This document shows, in pieces, positions 17,773-26,441 of a stretch of 57,834 bases of DNA. The notes under the pieces were generated by a model. The model made no database searches. It was given only the letters and a program-made list of their open reading frames with translations, and was not told the DNA's origin. The translations under genes were made by a program, and so were the position numbers. Every line of letters starts with the position of its first letter. The stretch's first letter is position 1. The stretch spans positions 1 to 57,834 of the forward strand of contig JARLHR010000056.1 of assembly GCA_031292145.1 (NCBI GenBank), written 5' to 3'. This stretch comes from Clostridium sp. Its GTDB lineage: Bacteria > Bacillota > Clostridia > Clostridiales > Clostridiaceae.

Positions 17773-18864
17773 TTATTGTGCTGTAGTAGTATCAGTAGTA
17801 GTAGTTGTTGTATTTTGTTCTTGACGAGCTTCTTTAATTTTTATTCTTGCGTCCTTATTAGAGAGACCTGTAATATCTACTCCAAGCTTTGAAGCGGTAT
17901 CAGAAAGTTTTTGAGTCACTTCTTGCGTTCTAACTTCATATGCTGCTTGTATTTTAGCTCTTGCATCTTGGATTGATAGCCCTGTTATGTCGATTCCAAG
18001 CTTTGCTGCTCTTGCAGCCTGAATTTTAATTCTTGCTTCTTCATTAGAAAGACCAGTAACGTCTATGCCAAGTTTTAAAGCTTCCGCTTGATCTAATTTA
18101 GCCCTTGCGTCTTTATTTGATAATCCTGTTATATCAACTCCAAGTTGTGCTGCTCTTTGAGTAAGTTCCGCAAGAGTTTTAGCTTCAACGGCTGCTTTTA
18201 TTTTAGCTGCTGCGTCTGTATTTGATAATCCAGTAATATCAATTCCAAGCTTCGCTGCTTCTGCTGCTAGAACTTTAGTTCTTGCGTCCTCAATTGATAA
18301 ACTTGTTATATCAACACCAAGTGCGCCTGCTTTTTTAGTAAGTATTTCAAGGCTTTTAGATTCAATGGCTGCTTGAACTTTAGCTCTCGCATCTTCAATT
18401 GATAATCCAGTAATATCAATTCCAAGTACTGCAGCTTTTGCTGAAATCCTTTCTTCTGTAGCCACAGTTTTATCTTCAAGGGCTTCCTGTATTTTAGTTT
18501 TTGCTTCTTCAAAGGTTAAGCCCGTAATATCCACCCCAAGCTTAGCAGCTCTTGCACTTTGGATTTTCGCATTTGCCTCTTCTGCCGAAAGGCCTGTAAT
18601 GTCTACTCCAAGTTTTGCTGCTACTGCTGTTCTTATTTTATCTCTTGCTTGTTCACTAGTTAACCCAGTAATGTCAATCCCAAGTTTTGCTGCCCTTTGA
18701 GTGAGTTTTGTAAGTTTATCAGCTTCACTAATTTGTTGTGTTTGAACCGCTGTTACGTTAGTTATTGTGTTTTGTGGAGCAGTATCATCTGCAAATGCTG
18801 GAACAATACTTGACATTGAAACCATAGCTGCAATAGCAATTCCTAATATTTTTTTCTTTTTCAT
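17773..18864 (-). CDS. secreted protein of ten LGIDITGLS repeats
   Basis: 363-residue exported protein. Signal peptide KKKKILGIAIAAMVSMSSIV..AFADD is followed by ten copies of a unit (A)AKLGhDITGLSxEDARxKIxAA. Units are 24 residues, or about 35 where a charged helical linker (e.g. ESKSLEILTKK) is inserted, giving a partly alternating short/long pattern. The C-terminus is Gln/Thr-rich (TTTTTTDTTTAQ). Met at 18864 is chosen because AAGGAGAGATAATA precedes it and the leader then starts correctly. There are no catalytic motifs or anchor, so a structural, binding or cell-wall-associated role is likely. I do not know an assigned family for the repeat. Confidence 0.8.
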   Translation of the reverse strand: MKKKKILGIAIAAMVSMSSIVPAFADDTAPQNTITNVTAVQTQQISEADKLTKLTQRAAKLGIDITGLTSEQARDKIRTAVAAKLGVDITGLSAEEANAKIQSARAAKLGVDITGLTFEEAKTKIQEALEDKTVATEERISAKAAVLGIDITGLSIEDARAKVQAAIESKSLEILTKKAGALGVDITSLSIEDARTKVLAAEAAKLGIDITGLSNTDAAAKIKAAVEAKTLAELTQRAAQLGVDITGLSNKDARAKLDQAEALKLGIDVTGLSNEEARIKIQAARAAKLGIDITGLSIQDARAKIQAAYEVRTQEVTQKLSDTASKLGVDITGLSNKDARIKIKEARQEQNTTTTTTDTTTAQ

Positions 18865-19095
18865 TATTATCTCTCCTTGCATTATATAAATTTTTCTCAT
18901 TTCACATTTATAAAAATGTACTTTTACTTAGTAATGACTGGATACAAGAACATTATAATCTTCTTATGTGAAAATTATGTGAAATTACCAACCTGAAAAG
19001 TATATATAAATTTACATATATAGTTGTTTATGAAGAAGTATGTAGTGAAAGAATAGAAAGGAATTGATTCAAATATGTAGAATATAACTGATTAA

Positions 19096-19754
19096 TCATC
19101 AGGAAATGCAGAGCTTGTTAGTTTTGAACTAGCAGGACAACAATTCCAGGCTATTAGCGGAGGACCTTTCTTCAAATTTAATCCATCTTTTTCTTTGATG
19201 GTAGCTTGTTACTCTGTAGAAGAAGTAAATACAAAATGGAAAGCTTTATCTGAAGGTGGGCAGGTATTAATGCCTCTTAGTGAATATCCTTTTAGCAAGT
19301 GGTACGGTTGGGTTCAAGACAGGTATGGTTTGTCTTGGCAGCTGATGCTTATTGATAATAGGCAAACAGTTCAAAAGATCACAACTAACTTACTCTTTTC
19401 AAATGAATCATGTGAGAAAGCTGAAGAAGCAGTCTTGATGGTGTTGATTTTTCTGCAATGGATAATGGCTTTGATGTGGATTACGGTTTTAATGAGGCAT
19501 TTTCAATCATTGTAAACTGTGAAAATCAACAGGAGGCTGATTACTTCTGGGATAGGCTTTCTGCCGTACCTGAGGCAGAGAAATGTGGATGGGTAAAAGA
19601 TAAATTTGGAGTATCGTGGCAAATCTTCCCAACAATTATGAACGATATGCTGAAATCCGGAGATAGACAAAAAATACAGCGTGTGACTGAAGCGTTCCTA
19701 AAAATGAAAAAATTCGATTTAGAAGTTTTACAAAAGGTTTATGATGGTGATTAG
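19096..19754 (+). pseudogene. broken VOC/PhnB-like tandem glyoxalase-fold protein
   Basis: Two pieces of one gene. The first frame (about 19096-19440) contains GNAELVSFELAGQQFQAISG, then YGWVQDRYGLSWQLML. The second (to 19754) contains FSIIVNCENQQEADYFWDRL and GWVKDKFGVSWQIFPTIM. Both match 3-demethylubiquinone methyltransferase-type VOC domains (PF06983), which occur as tandem repeats. The N-terminus is missing (a stop precedes 19096). The middle is shortened and the frame shifts near 19440-19458. It looks recently inactivated, since each half is still well conserved. Confidence 0.75.
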
Positions 19755-19920
19755 TGTAAGTATTACCAAAGAGTACAATAATGATAAATTAATCATTAAA
19801 ATATAAATTTTTGCATGGGAATGCTTTCTATTATAAACATAATATATGCAAGTAATCATTGATTGAAATACTTTTATATGAAATTATAAAGGTTTTATCC
19901 ACTTGTAACATAAATTGCTT

Positions 19921-19949
19921 TTGATTCTAAAAGATTTATAGGTTATAAT
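19921..19949 (+). promoter_or_regulatory. promoter of the 3D-domain gene
   Basis: TTGATT (19921-19926), 17 bp, TATAAT (19944-19949). The start codon is 80 nt on, leaving a 5' leader of about 70 nt. Confidence 0.65.
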
Positions 19950-20029
19950 AGGCAATACCATATCGGTGGCTAATGCAGCTTAAAATGATAAAATTTGTAA
20001 GTTGCAAATAAAACACAAGGAGTGGTTAT

Positions 20030-20638
20030 TTGTTTAATTTAAAAAAACGTGTTACAAGAGCCTATGTTCTCTTAGTAATATGTTTAATGAGTACTGGATC
20101 AAACTATGTCAGTTCTCAATCGAAAGTGGTTCAAATAAATAAAGTTGTTACGGGGAAATATCAAGAGAGTTCAAATGTGGAAAACGTTGACATTAAGGAA
20201 AATAAAGATTTTGCGGGAGAAGATGCAGAAACTTTAGATAATACAGTTAAGGAAGCACCAACAGAACCTAAAGCGGAGGAAACAACCTCAACAAAAGCTC
20301 AAGAAAATAATAATATAAAAGGCACACCGATAAAGGCTGAATTAACTGCATATTCTGATGATCCTAGATCTTCAGGTCAATGGGGATCACAAACAGCAAT
20401 GCAGACACAAACTAGGTTAGGTGTTATTGCAGCTCCATCGAATATACCACTTGGAAGTAAAATGTACATTTCAGAGTTAAAAAATTATAAGGCAGATGGT
20501 ATATTTGATGTTGAAGATAGAGGTGGAGCAATAAAAGTAAAAAAAGATGGTATCTATGTAATAGACGTTTGGGTACCAACTCACGAGGAAGCTGTGAAAT
20601 TTGGAAGGAAATATACAACCATTTATTTGATAGAGTAA
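20030..20638 (+). CDS. 3D-domain (cell-wall hydrolase-like) exported protein
   Basis: 202 residues, TTG start behind AAGGAG (8 nt spacing). An N-terminal hydrophobic segment (about 10-26) acts as signal or anchor. A Glu/Lys/Thr-rich linker follows to about residue 100, then a 3D domain (PF06725) containing ELTAYSDDPRSSGQWG, VIAAPSNIPLGSKMYI, DGIFDVEDRGGAIK and YVIDVWVPTHEEA. The conserved aspartates correspond to the catalytic double-psi barrel of MltA-like lytic transglycosylases and YabE/YocH. It probably remodels peptidoglycan at the cell surface. No SH3 or G5 domain is attached. Single gene with its own promoter and two terminators. Confidence 0.85.
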   Translation: MFNLKKRVTRAYVLLVICLMSTGSNYVSSQSKVVQINKVVTGKYQESSNVENVDIKENKDFAGEDAETLDNTVKEAPTEPKAEETTSTKAQENNNIKGTPIKAELTAYSDDPRSSGQWGSQTAMQTQTRLGVIAAPSNIPLGSKMYISELKNYKADGIFDVEDRGGAIKVKKDGIYVIDVWVPTHEEAVKFGRKYTTIYLIE

Positions 20639-20679
20639 TATTTATATTAAATATAAATAAATTATAATTTTTAAAGGAA

Positions 20680-20711
20680 GCACCGAATCTATATTGGATT
20701 GGGTGTTTTTC
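20680..20711 (+). terminator. terminator after 3D-domain gene
   Basis: CACCGAATC faces GATTGGGTG (one mismatch), followed by TTTTT. Confidence 0.65.
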
Positions 20712-20736
20712 TGTGCCTAAATTAAACGAAAATTTC

Positions 20737-20763
20737 AACCACTACATTTTTGTAGTGGTTAAA
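20737..20763 (+). terminator. terminator, recurrent AACCACTACA type, copy 3
   Basis: AACCACTACA (20737-20746), TTTT loop, TGTAGTGGTT (20751-20760). It is a second hairpin behind the 3D gene. Confidence 0.65.
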
Positions 20764-20872
20764 GTTGTTTGTGGATGGTGATAATTTATAGAGGGGAAGC
20801 TCCTGTTTTATGATAGAATATATTCATATATAACTTTTTGAAAAAATTAATAGGAGATAATAAAATTAAAGT

Positions 20873-21100
20873 ATGAGGAAAAAGAAAAAAGCTAAAAAAC
20901 ATTCAAATAATAAGGTTGAAAGATGGACAGAGGAACAGTATGAAGAGTATTTGAAAGAGCTGTATGGTATGGAGTTTATAGCTGGCTTTACAGAAGGTGG
21001 AGTACCTTATGGTTTATTTGAAGAAGATTTAGAGACAAGTATGGTGGAGAATTTAGATGATTTTAGCGATTACAATGAAGAAATGTTTTTTTCGATATAG
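20873..21100 (+). CDS. hypothetical acidic protein (75 aa)
   Basis: A Lys-rich N-terminus (RKKKKAKKHS) is followed by an acidic helical body, including WTEEQYEEYLKELYGMEFIAG. The AGGAGATAATA site lies about 15 nt before the ATG, further than usual, but an upstream in-frame stop excludes other starts. It is spaced 13 bases from the YkgJ-type gene and probably co-transcribed with it. No known family. Confidence 0.6.
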   Translation: MRKKKKAKKHSNNKVERWTEEQYEEYLKELYGMEFIAGFTEGGVPYGLFEEDLETSMVENLDDFSDYNEEMFFSI

Positions 21101-21113
21101 GAGGAATTAAATA

Positions 21114-21620
21114 ATGATTGAATCATCAGAAGTAAAGAAAGAGTTTAACAGAATAGAAGATGAAAACTATGCATTTAGAGCATATTTGAAAAATCATGCT
21201 GATATTGATGAATTAGATCAGCAGTTTTTAAAGTTGCACAAGGAATTATTTATAAACTATGATTGTAGTAAGTGCAGAAATTGTTGCAAAGAGTACTCAG
21301 CAAGCTTTGAGGAGCATGAATTAGCTACAGTTGCAGATTTTCTTAAAATTTCAGAAAAAGAATTCAGGAATAATTATATTGAAGAAGAGCTTGGTGAGTA
21401 TCAACTAAAAAAAAGACCTTGCTGTTTTTTAAAAGAAGATGGAAGTTGTGAAATCGAAGTATGTAAGCCAGAAAGCTGTCAAGGGTATCCATTTACTGAT
21501 AGACCTGAGAGAATGTTTAGTTTACTTGGTATTATTGAATCAGCAAGTGTTTGTCCAGTTGTATTTGAGATGTTTGAAAGATTAAAAAAGGAATATAGGT
21601 TTAAAAGAAGAAGGGTGTAA
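21114..21620 (+). CDS. YkgJ-family cysteine-cluster protein
   Basis: 168-residue soluble protein of the YkgJ/CxxCxxCC family (PF03692), thought to chelate zinc or an Fe-S cluster. The N-terminal cluster YDCSKCRNCCKEYS is near residue 55. Further cysteines follow in RPCCFLKEDGSCEIEVCKPESCQGYPF and a final ASVCPVV. Downstream of the 75-aa gene with a GGAGG site. Biochemical role unknown; a metal-bound maturation or protease-inhibitor role has been suggested for relatives, but nothing here shows it. Confidence 0.85.
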   Translation: MIESSEVKKEFNRIEDENYAFRAYLKNHADIDELDQQFLKLHKELFINYDCSKCRNCCKEYSASFEEHELATVADFLKISEKEFRNNYIEEELGEYQLKKRPCCFLKEDGSCEIEVCKPESCQGYPFTDRPERMFSLLGIIESASVCPVVFEMFERLKKEYRFKRRRV

Positions 21621-21727
21621 ATGTTAAATTGTAAGAGAATTTTTATTTAACGAACAGAGGTGTAGGCTATACTATAAAAGTAGGTATAATTAAATTATTC
21701 ATTTTTAATTAAAAAGAGGTGAAAAAG

Positions 21728-22891
21728 TTGAAGATAAAAAAGGTTAAGTTTAATAATCATGAAATCTTTAAGAATTTAGAAGTAGATTTTTGTGATGTTA
21801 ATGGAGAGCCATTAGACACAATAGTATTAATTGGTGAAAATGGAGCTGGAAAAACTACATTATTAAGAGATGTATTTGATGCAATGCAAATTGATGATAG
21901 AGGTTATAATGAAATTAGTGATAGTGAAACTCATTTAAATAATGGGGCTTGTTGTGTAACAATAAAAACAGAAAATAAAGAAGTTGGAATGATACATCCT
22001 GATGTTCGTATAGGGATTGGTTTAGAGATAAATGATCCTAAAATAGTATATATGCCTACTGAAATTAATTTTGAAAAATTAAATAAAGTAGATAATACAT
22101 TTAAGTTTGAACCAGATTTTTTTAATATAGTAGATCAAAATATGACACAGAATATCCCTTCATTAATAGCTACAAAGATAAATCAGGAAATATTTAAAAA
22201 TAGAAAAAAAATAATTGAAGAAGTAATAAATGAAGTTTGCAAAATGATAAATAAAGTTTTTGCATGCTTAGATTTAGATGTTAAGTTAATTGGCTTATCA
22301 GAAAATTATGAAACAAAACCAATATTCAAAAACAGTTTAGGAAAAGAATTTGATATTAACGGTTTGTCTTCAGGAGAAAAGCAATTATTTTTAAGAGCAC
22401 TATCATTAAAGTTTTTAGAAGTAAATAATTCTATAATATTAATAGATGAGCCGGAAATATCGTTGCATCCACAGTGGCAAAGCAAAATAATAAAATTATA
22501 TGAAAATATAGGGCAAAATAATCAATTAATCATAGCGACCCACTCTCCACATATAGTTGGAAATATTGAAGCAAAGCAGCTTAGAATAATGAAAAAAGGT
22601 AAGGCTGGCATAGCTATAATTAATGGAGAAAATATTGAGGAAACTTATGGACAAAATGTTGAGAATATATTAAAAGTGATTATGGGAATTGATAATGTTA
22701 GAAATGATGATATTTCAGAAAAGCTTTCGAAAATTTATACATTATTAGAAAATAATTTATTTGATACAGAAGAATACAAAAATTTATTTAATTATTTAAG
22801 AAAGTATTTAGGAGATTTAGATAAGGATATAATGAGAATGAGGCTTGAAGAATCAGTAAGAAGGAAAAAGGCTAATGTTAAAGATAAATAA
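21728..22891 (+). CDS. ptuA: AAA/SMC-like ATPase, Septu PtuA-type
   Basis: 387-residue ABC/SMC-head-type ATPase. Walker A IGENGAGKTTLLRD at about 36-49, signature GLSSGEKQLFLRAL, Walker B ILIDEPEISLHP, H-loop ATHSPHIVG. There is no long coiled coil, as in the OLD/RecF-like single-chain ATPases. I prefer TTG at 21728, with AGAGGTG 6 nt upstream; GTG at 21719 sits on that site. The gene overlaps an HNH nuclease gene by 17 bp. ATPase plus HNH in this order is the architecture of the Septu anti-phage system (PtuA/PtuB), where the complex degrades nucleic acid on infection. The assignment rests on motifs and context; related two-gene ATPase/HNH pairs are possible. Confidence 0.75.
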   Translation: MKIKKVKFNNHEIFKNLEVDFCDVNGEPLDTIVLIGENGAGKTTLLRDVFDAMQIDDRGYNEISDSETHLNNGACCVTIKTENKEVGMIHPDVRIGIGLEINDPKIVYMPTEINFEKLNKVDNTFKFEPDFFNIVDQNMTQNIPSLIATKINQEIFKNRKKIIEEVINEVCKMINKVFACLDLDVKLIGLSENYETKPIFKNSLGKEFDINGLSSGEKQLFLRALSLKFLEVNNSIILIDEPEISLHPQWQSKIIKLYENIGQNNQLIIATHSPHIVGNIEAKQLRIMKKGKAGIAIINGENIEETYGQNVENILKVIMGIDNVRNDDISEKLSKIYTLLENNLFDTEEYKNLFNYLRKYLGDLDKDIMRMRLEESVRRKKANVKDK

Positions 22892-23468
22892 AGAAAATGA
22901 ACCAGAGTTTCTTTTGGAATATAAAAGAAAAAATTCTCCTAAGGCTTGGAAGGATTATGAGAGTGAAATAAAGGATTGTTTAAAAAGTTTTATATTAGAA
23001 AAAGAGCAATATAAATATTGTGAAAGAACAATTTATGAATTATCTGAATCGCATATTGAGCATATCAAACCTAGAGATAAATTTCCAAAATCATTTCAAG
23101 AATATAATAATATTATTGTATCTTGTAATAATAAGCATATTTGTGGAATGAAGAAAGGAAAGGATTATAATGAGGAGTTTATTCATCCTGTTTTAGAGAA
23201 TCCAGATGAATATTTGGATTTTAATTTAGCTAATGGTGAAATAATACCTAAATTTACTCAAGAAGAAACACTTAATTACAAAAGAGCTAAGTATACTATA
23301 GAGATTCTAAATTTAAATGATTATAAGCTTAAGGAAGCTAGAAAAACTTTAATAGATAGTTTAGAGGTATACAAAGAGTACTATGATGACTTCAATGAAT
23401 ATTTACAGTTTTTCTTAGATGATAAGCATAGTTTTCCAAATTTAATTAAATATTATATGCAAATTTAG
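22875..23468 (+). CDS. ptuB: HNH endonuclease, Septu PtuB-type (TIGR02646-like)
   Basis: 197 residues. The centre carries the HNH core: YKYCERTI, SHIEHIKPRDKFP, EYNNIIVSCNNKH and CGMKKGKDYN, followed by EEFIHPVLENPDEYLDF. This layout matches TIGR02646-type nucleases used as PtuB. The first zinc knuckle, usually CxYC, retains only one Cys (YKYC), so metal binding there may be altered. Translation is coupled to the ATPase by a 17-bp overlap. It probably forms a complex with the ATPase and cuts DNA or RNA during phage infection. A terminator follows at once, so the system is limited to two genes. Confidence 0.75.
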   Translation: MLKINKENEPEFLLEYKRKNSPKAWKDYESEIKDCLKSFILEKEQYKYCERTIYELSESHIEHIKPRDKFPKSFQEYNNIIVSCNNKHICGMKKGKDYNEEFIHPVLENPDEYLDFNLANGEIIPKFTQEETLNYKRAKYTIEILNLNDYKLKEARKTLIDSLEVYKEYYDDFNEYLQFFLDDKHSFPNLIKYYMQI

Positions 23469-23488
23469 TTATGAAAAAATTTGAAATT

Positions 23489-23546
23489 AGCAATTATAAG
23501 GCTGAGATTTTCTTATATTTAGAGAATCTCGGCTTTTAAATTGCTA
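23489..23546 (+). terminator. terminator behind the Septu pair
   Basis: AAGGCTGAGATTTT faces AGAATCTCGGCTTTT, extended outward by AGCAATT/AATTGCT. The region to 23771 shows no convincing plus-strand gene; it includes one solo MITE end (GATTGTGCCTAA near 23686-23697). Confidence 0.7.
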
Positions 23547-23771
23547 CAAAAAAGATTAAAATTTTGTACTCTCCTGTGTCTATAAGAGAAAAATATATTT
23601 CTTATTTCACTATATATTTCTTCTTTACTAGTATGATAAACTATTTCGTCATCTGAGCAGTTAACTAATTCATCGGTAGCCTTTTTGATTGTGCCTAAAT
23701 ATATCTTTGTAAAAATATAATATATGGGTATAATAATAGAAAATAAGTTATTTTGCCAGGAGGACATTTTT

Positions 23772-26441
23772 TTGGAACAAAGTTTTAAAGAAAAAAAAGA
23801 ACTGATAGTCATTTTTACTCAGACAGGATTTACAGTAGATTATGAAATAGCTGCTAAGAAAAATTTATCCGAAGTGAATCAAAAAAATCAGGAAAGTTGG
23901 TATACAAAGTTCTTAGAAGATAAATATAAGGCATTATGGGATTTGGGATTTACTAAACAAGATGACTGGATGTCACAATCAGTAAGCTTTTTATACTTTC
24001 TAGCTAATAAATTAATAATAAAACTTTCAAAGCAATCAGATATAGAGTTTACTAGAGAAGATGCAGAGTTATTTTTAGATTATGAAGAATTAGAAGAAAT
24101 TAAAAACAGAGTGCCTTTTGCAATAGGCATGGAATTTATAAATGATGAATGGATTTCTTTAATGTGGGAAAAAATTACTGATATATATAGAAGAGAAATA
24201 TCCAGCTATAAAGGAACTGTTAAGGATTTCTTAATGGAAAGAAATACTAATATTAATGTAGTTGGGAGAGTGTTTTTTCACTTGGTTGAAAATAAGGAAG
24301 AAGATTATCCATTTGCATTTTTAGCTACCTATTCTACAGAAAATAAAAATGCAGGTTTACATAAAGCAAAGCACATGCCTTTAAAAAATGCTCTTTTAGA
24401 ATACAAAGATGATAAGGAAAAACTTCTTCAATTAATGTCAACCATTAGCAAAGCAGCAGATAAAAGCGGCTTTATATCAGATCTTATGGAAAGTGGAGAA
24501 TTATTTTCACCATTAAAGTTTTCAAAAGATGAAGCTTATACCGTTTTAAAAGAGATACCAGTCTATGAGGAAGCAGGAATAATGTGCAGAATTCCAAACT
24601 GGTGGAGAAAGAAGAGTAATTCTTTAAGACTTTCAGTTTCTATTGGAGAGAAAGAACCTTCAAAGGTTGGAATGGAGGCATTATTATCTTTCGAACCAGA
24701 AATATTCTTTGGAGAAGAAAAAATTTCTAAAGAAGAACTGAAAAAGCTTCTTTCAGAATCAGAAGGATTAGCTTTTATTAAAGGAAAATGGGTAGAAATT
24801 GATAAGGATAAGTTATCAGCGGTTTTAGAAGCCTATGAAAAAGCTAATAGTTTCTCTAAAAATGATGGACTAACTATAGCAGAAGCAATGCGTATGGAAT
24901 TAAATGCAGGTGAAAAGCTTGGAATTAATGAAGAAGCTGTTGATTTAGAAGTATCAAATGGAGTTTGGCTAAAAAAAATAAGGGAAACCATGAGCAATCC
25001 AGATATTATAAAAGAAAGCAAGCCTATTGGAAGCTTTAATGCTACTTTAAGACCATATCAACAGACAGGTTTTTCATGGCTTTCTTATATGCAGAAGCTT
25101 GGTTTTGGAGCTTGTCTTGCAGATGATATGGGACTTGGTAAAACTGTGCAGATTATTGCCTTTCTTGAAAAGATTAGAATTGAAAAAGGAGGAAATGCAC
25201 TTCTCATAATTCCAGCTTCATTAATAGGAAATTGGCAAAAAGAAATAGAAAAATTTGCACCTGAAATGACAGTAGCTATACTTCATGGAAAAGAAGCTGA
25301 TATAAATGTAGAAGAAAAAGAAAGTGCATTTTTATATATTACTACATATGGTATGGCAGTACGCCTTGAAAAGATAAAAAATATTTTTTGGGACATATTA
25401 ATTCTTGATGAAGCACAGGCAATTAAAAATCCAGGAACAAAGCAAACTAAAACTATTAAACAAATTAAGGCAAAAACTAAAATAGCAATGACTGGTACAC
25501 CTATTGAAAATAGACTTTCTGATCTCTGGTCATTATTTGATTTTTTAGATGCAGGTTTACTTGGTAATGTTAAAGAATTTACAAATTTTACAAAGAGAAT
25601 AAGAGAAAACAATAGTGATTATGCAAAGCTTAGAAATATTGTAAATCCATTTATACTAAGAAGATTAAAGACAGATAAAAGCGTTATATCCGATCTTCCA
25701 GAGAAGGTTGAAATTAAAGAGTATGCGTCTTTAAGTAAGAAACAAATTGTATTGTATAATAAGCTGGTAAAAGAACTTGAAGCTAAGCTGCAAAATTCAG
25801 AGGGAATAGAAAGAAAAGGTCTTGTCCTTGGAAGCATAATTAAGTTTAAACAAATATGTAATCATCCAGATCAATATCTAGGACTTGAAGAATATAAAGG
25901 GGATTATAGTGGAAAATTTGAGCAGCTTAAAGACATTTGTGAAAATATATATGAAAAGAGAGAAAGAGTTCTCGTATTTACACAGTTTAAAGAAATGACT
26001 GAACCTATATCGGATTTTCTAGAAAAAATATTTAATAGGAAAGGACTAGTTCTTCATGGGGGAACTTCCGTTAAAAAGAGAAGTGAAATGGTTGAGTCTT
26101 TTAATGGAGAAGAATATATTCCATATATGGTACTTTCACTAAAAGCAGGAGGTGTTGGATTAAACCTCACATCAGCAAATCATGTTATTCATTTTGATAG
26201 ATGGTGGAATCCAGCAGTTGAAAACCAAGCAACAGACAGAGCTTTTCGTATAGGCCAGACAAAAAATGTAATGGTACATAAATTTGTTACAGCTGGAACA
26301 ATTGAAGAAAAAATAGATCTAATGATAGAAGAAAAACAAAAATTGGCTGGTGATATAATAGCTTCATCAGGTGAAAATTGGATTACAGAACTTGATAATA
26401 ATGAACTTATTGAATTATTTAAGTTAGGTGGTGAAAAGTAA
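23772..26441 (+). CDS. SNF2-family DNA helicase/translocase
   Basis: 889-residue SF2 protein. The N-terminal 430 residues are the variable bacterial SNF2-associated part. The translocase core follows: motif I DDMGLGKTVQ at about 450, DEAQAIKNP (about 545), motif III TGTPIENRLSDLWSLFDF, motif V LKAGGVGLNLTSANHVIHF and motif VI QATDRAFRIGQ. I chose TTG at 23772 because AGGAGG lies 8 nt before it; an upstream ATG at 23724 has none. The stop codon is followed directly by the ATG of a SWIM zinc-finger gene. Such SNF2/SWIM pairs recur in bacteria and are thought to act on DNA together. Function (repair, regulation or defence) is unproved; it lies next to a Septu-like pair. Confidence 0.9.
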   Translation: MEQSFKEKKELIVIFTQTGFTVDYEIAAKKNLSEVNQKNQESWYTKFLEDKYKALWDLGFTKQDDWMSQSVSFLYFLANKLIIKLSKQSDIEFTREDAELFLDYEELEEIKNRVPFAIGMEFINDEWISLMWEKITDIYRREISSYKGTVKDFLMERNTNINVVGRVFFHLVENKEEDYPFAFLATYSTENKNAGLHKAKHMPLKNALLEYKDDKEKLLQLMSTISKAADKSGFISDLMESGELFSPLKFSKDEAYTVLKEIPVYEEAGIMCRIPNWWRKKSNSLRLSVSIGEKEPSKVGMEALLSFEPEIFFGEEKISKEELKKLLSESEGLAFIKGKWVEIDKDKLSAVLEAYEKANSFSKNDGLTIAEAMRMELNAGEKLGINEEAVDLEVSNGVWLKKIRETMSNPDIIKESKPIGSFNATLRPYQQTGFSWLSYMQKLGFGACLADDMGLGKTVQIIAFLEKIRIEKGGNALLIIPASLIGNWQKEIEKFAPEMTVAILHGKEADINVEEKESAFLYITTYGMAVRLEKIKNIFWDILILDEAQAIKNPGTKQTKTIKQIKAKTKIAMTGTPIENRLSDLWSLFDFLDAGLLGNVKEFTNFTKRIRENNSDYAKLRNIVNPFILRRLKTDKSVISDLPEKVEIKEYASLSKKQIVLYNKLVKELEAKLQNSEGIERKGLVLGSIIKFKQICNHPDQYLGLEEYKGDYSGKFEQLKDICENIYEKRERVLVFTQFKEMTEPISDFLEKIFNRKGLVLHGGTSVKKRSEMVESFNGEEYIPYMVLSLKAGGVGLNLTSANHVIHFDRWWNPAVENQATDRAFRIGQTKNVMVHKFVTAGTIEEKIDLMIEEKQKLAGDIIASSGENWITELDNNELIELFKLGGEK

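Noticed and set aside
19950-20029. Possible c-di-AMP (ydaO) riboswitch before the 3D-domain gene
   Set aside because: Such riboswitches often precede wall hydrolases, but the leader is only about 70 nt and lacks the conserved core and length.
23519-23812. 97-codon minus-strand frame containing ELVNCSDDEIVYHTSKEEIY
   Set aside because: Some coding-like composition, but it overlaps the helicase start region and a terminator, and lacks a good start signal. At best a relic.
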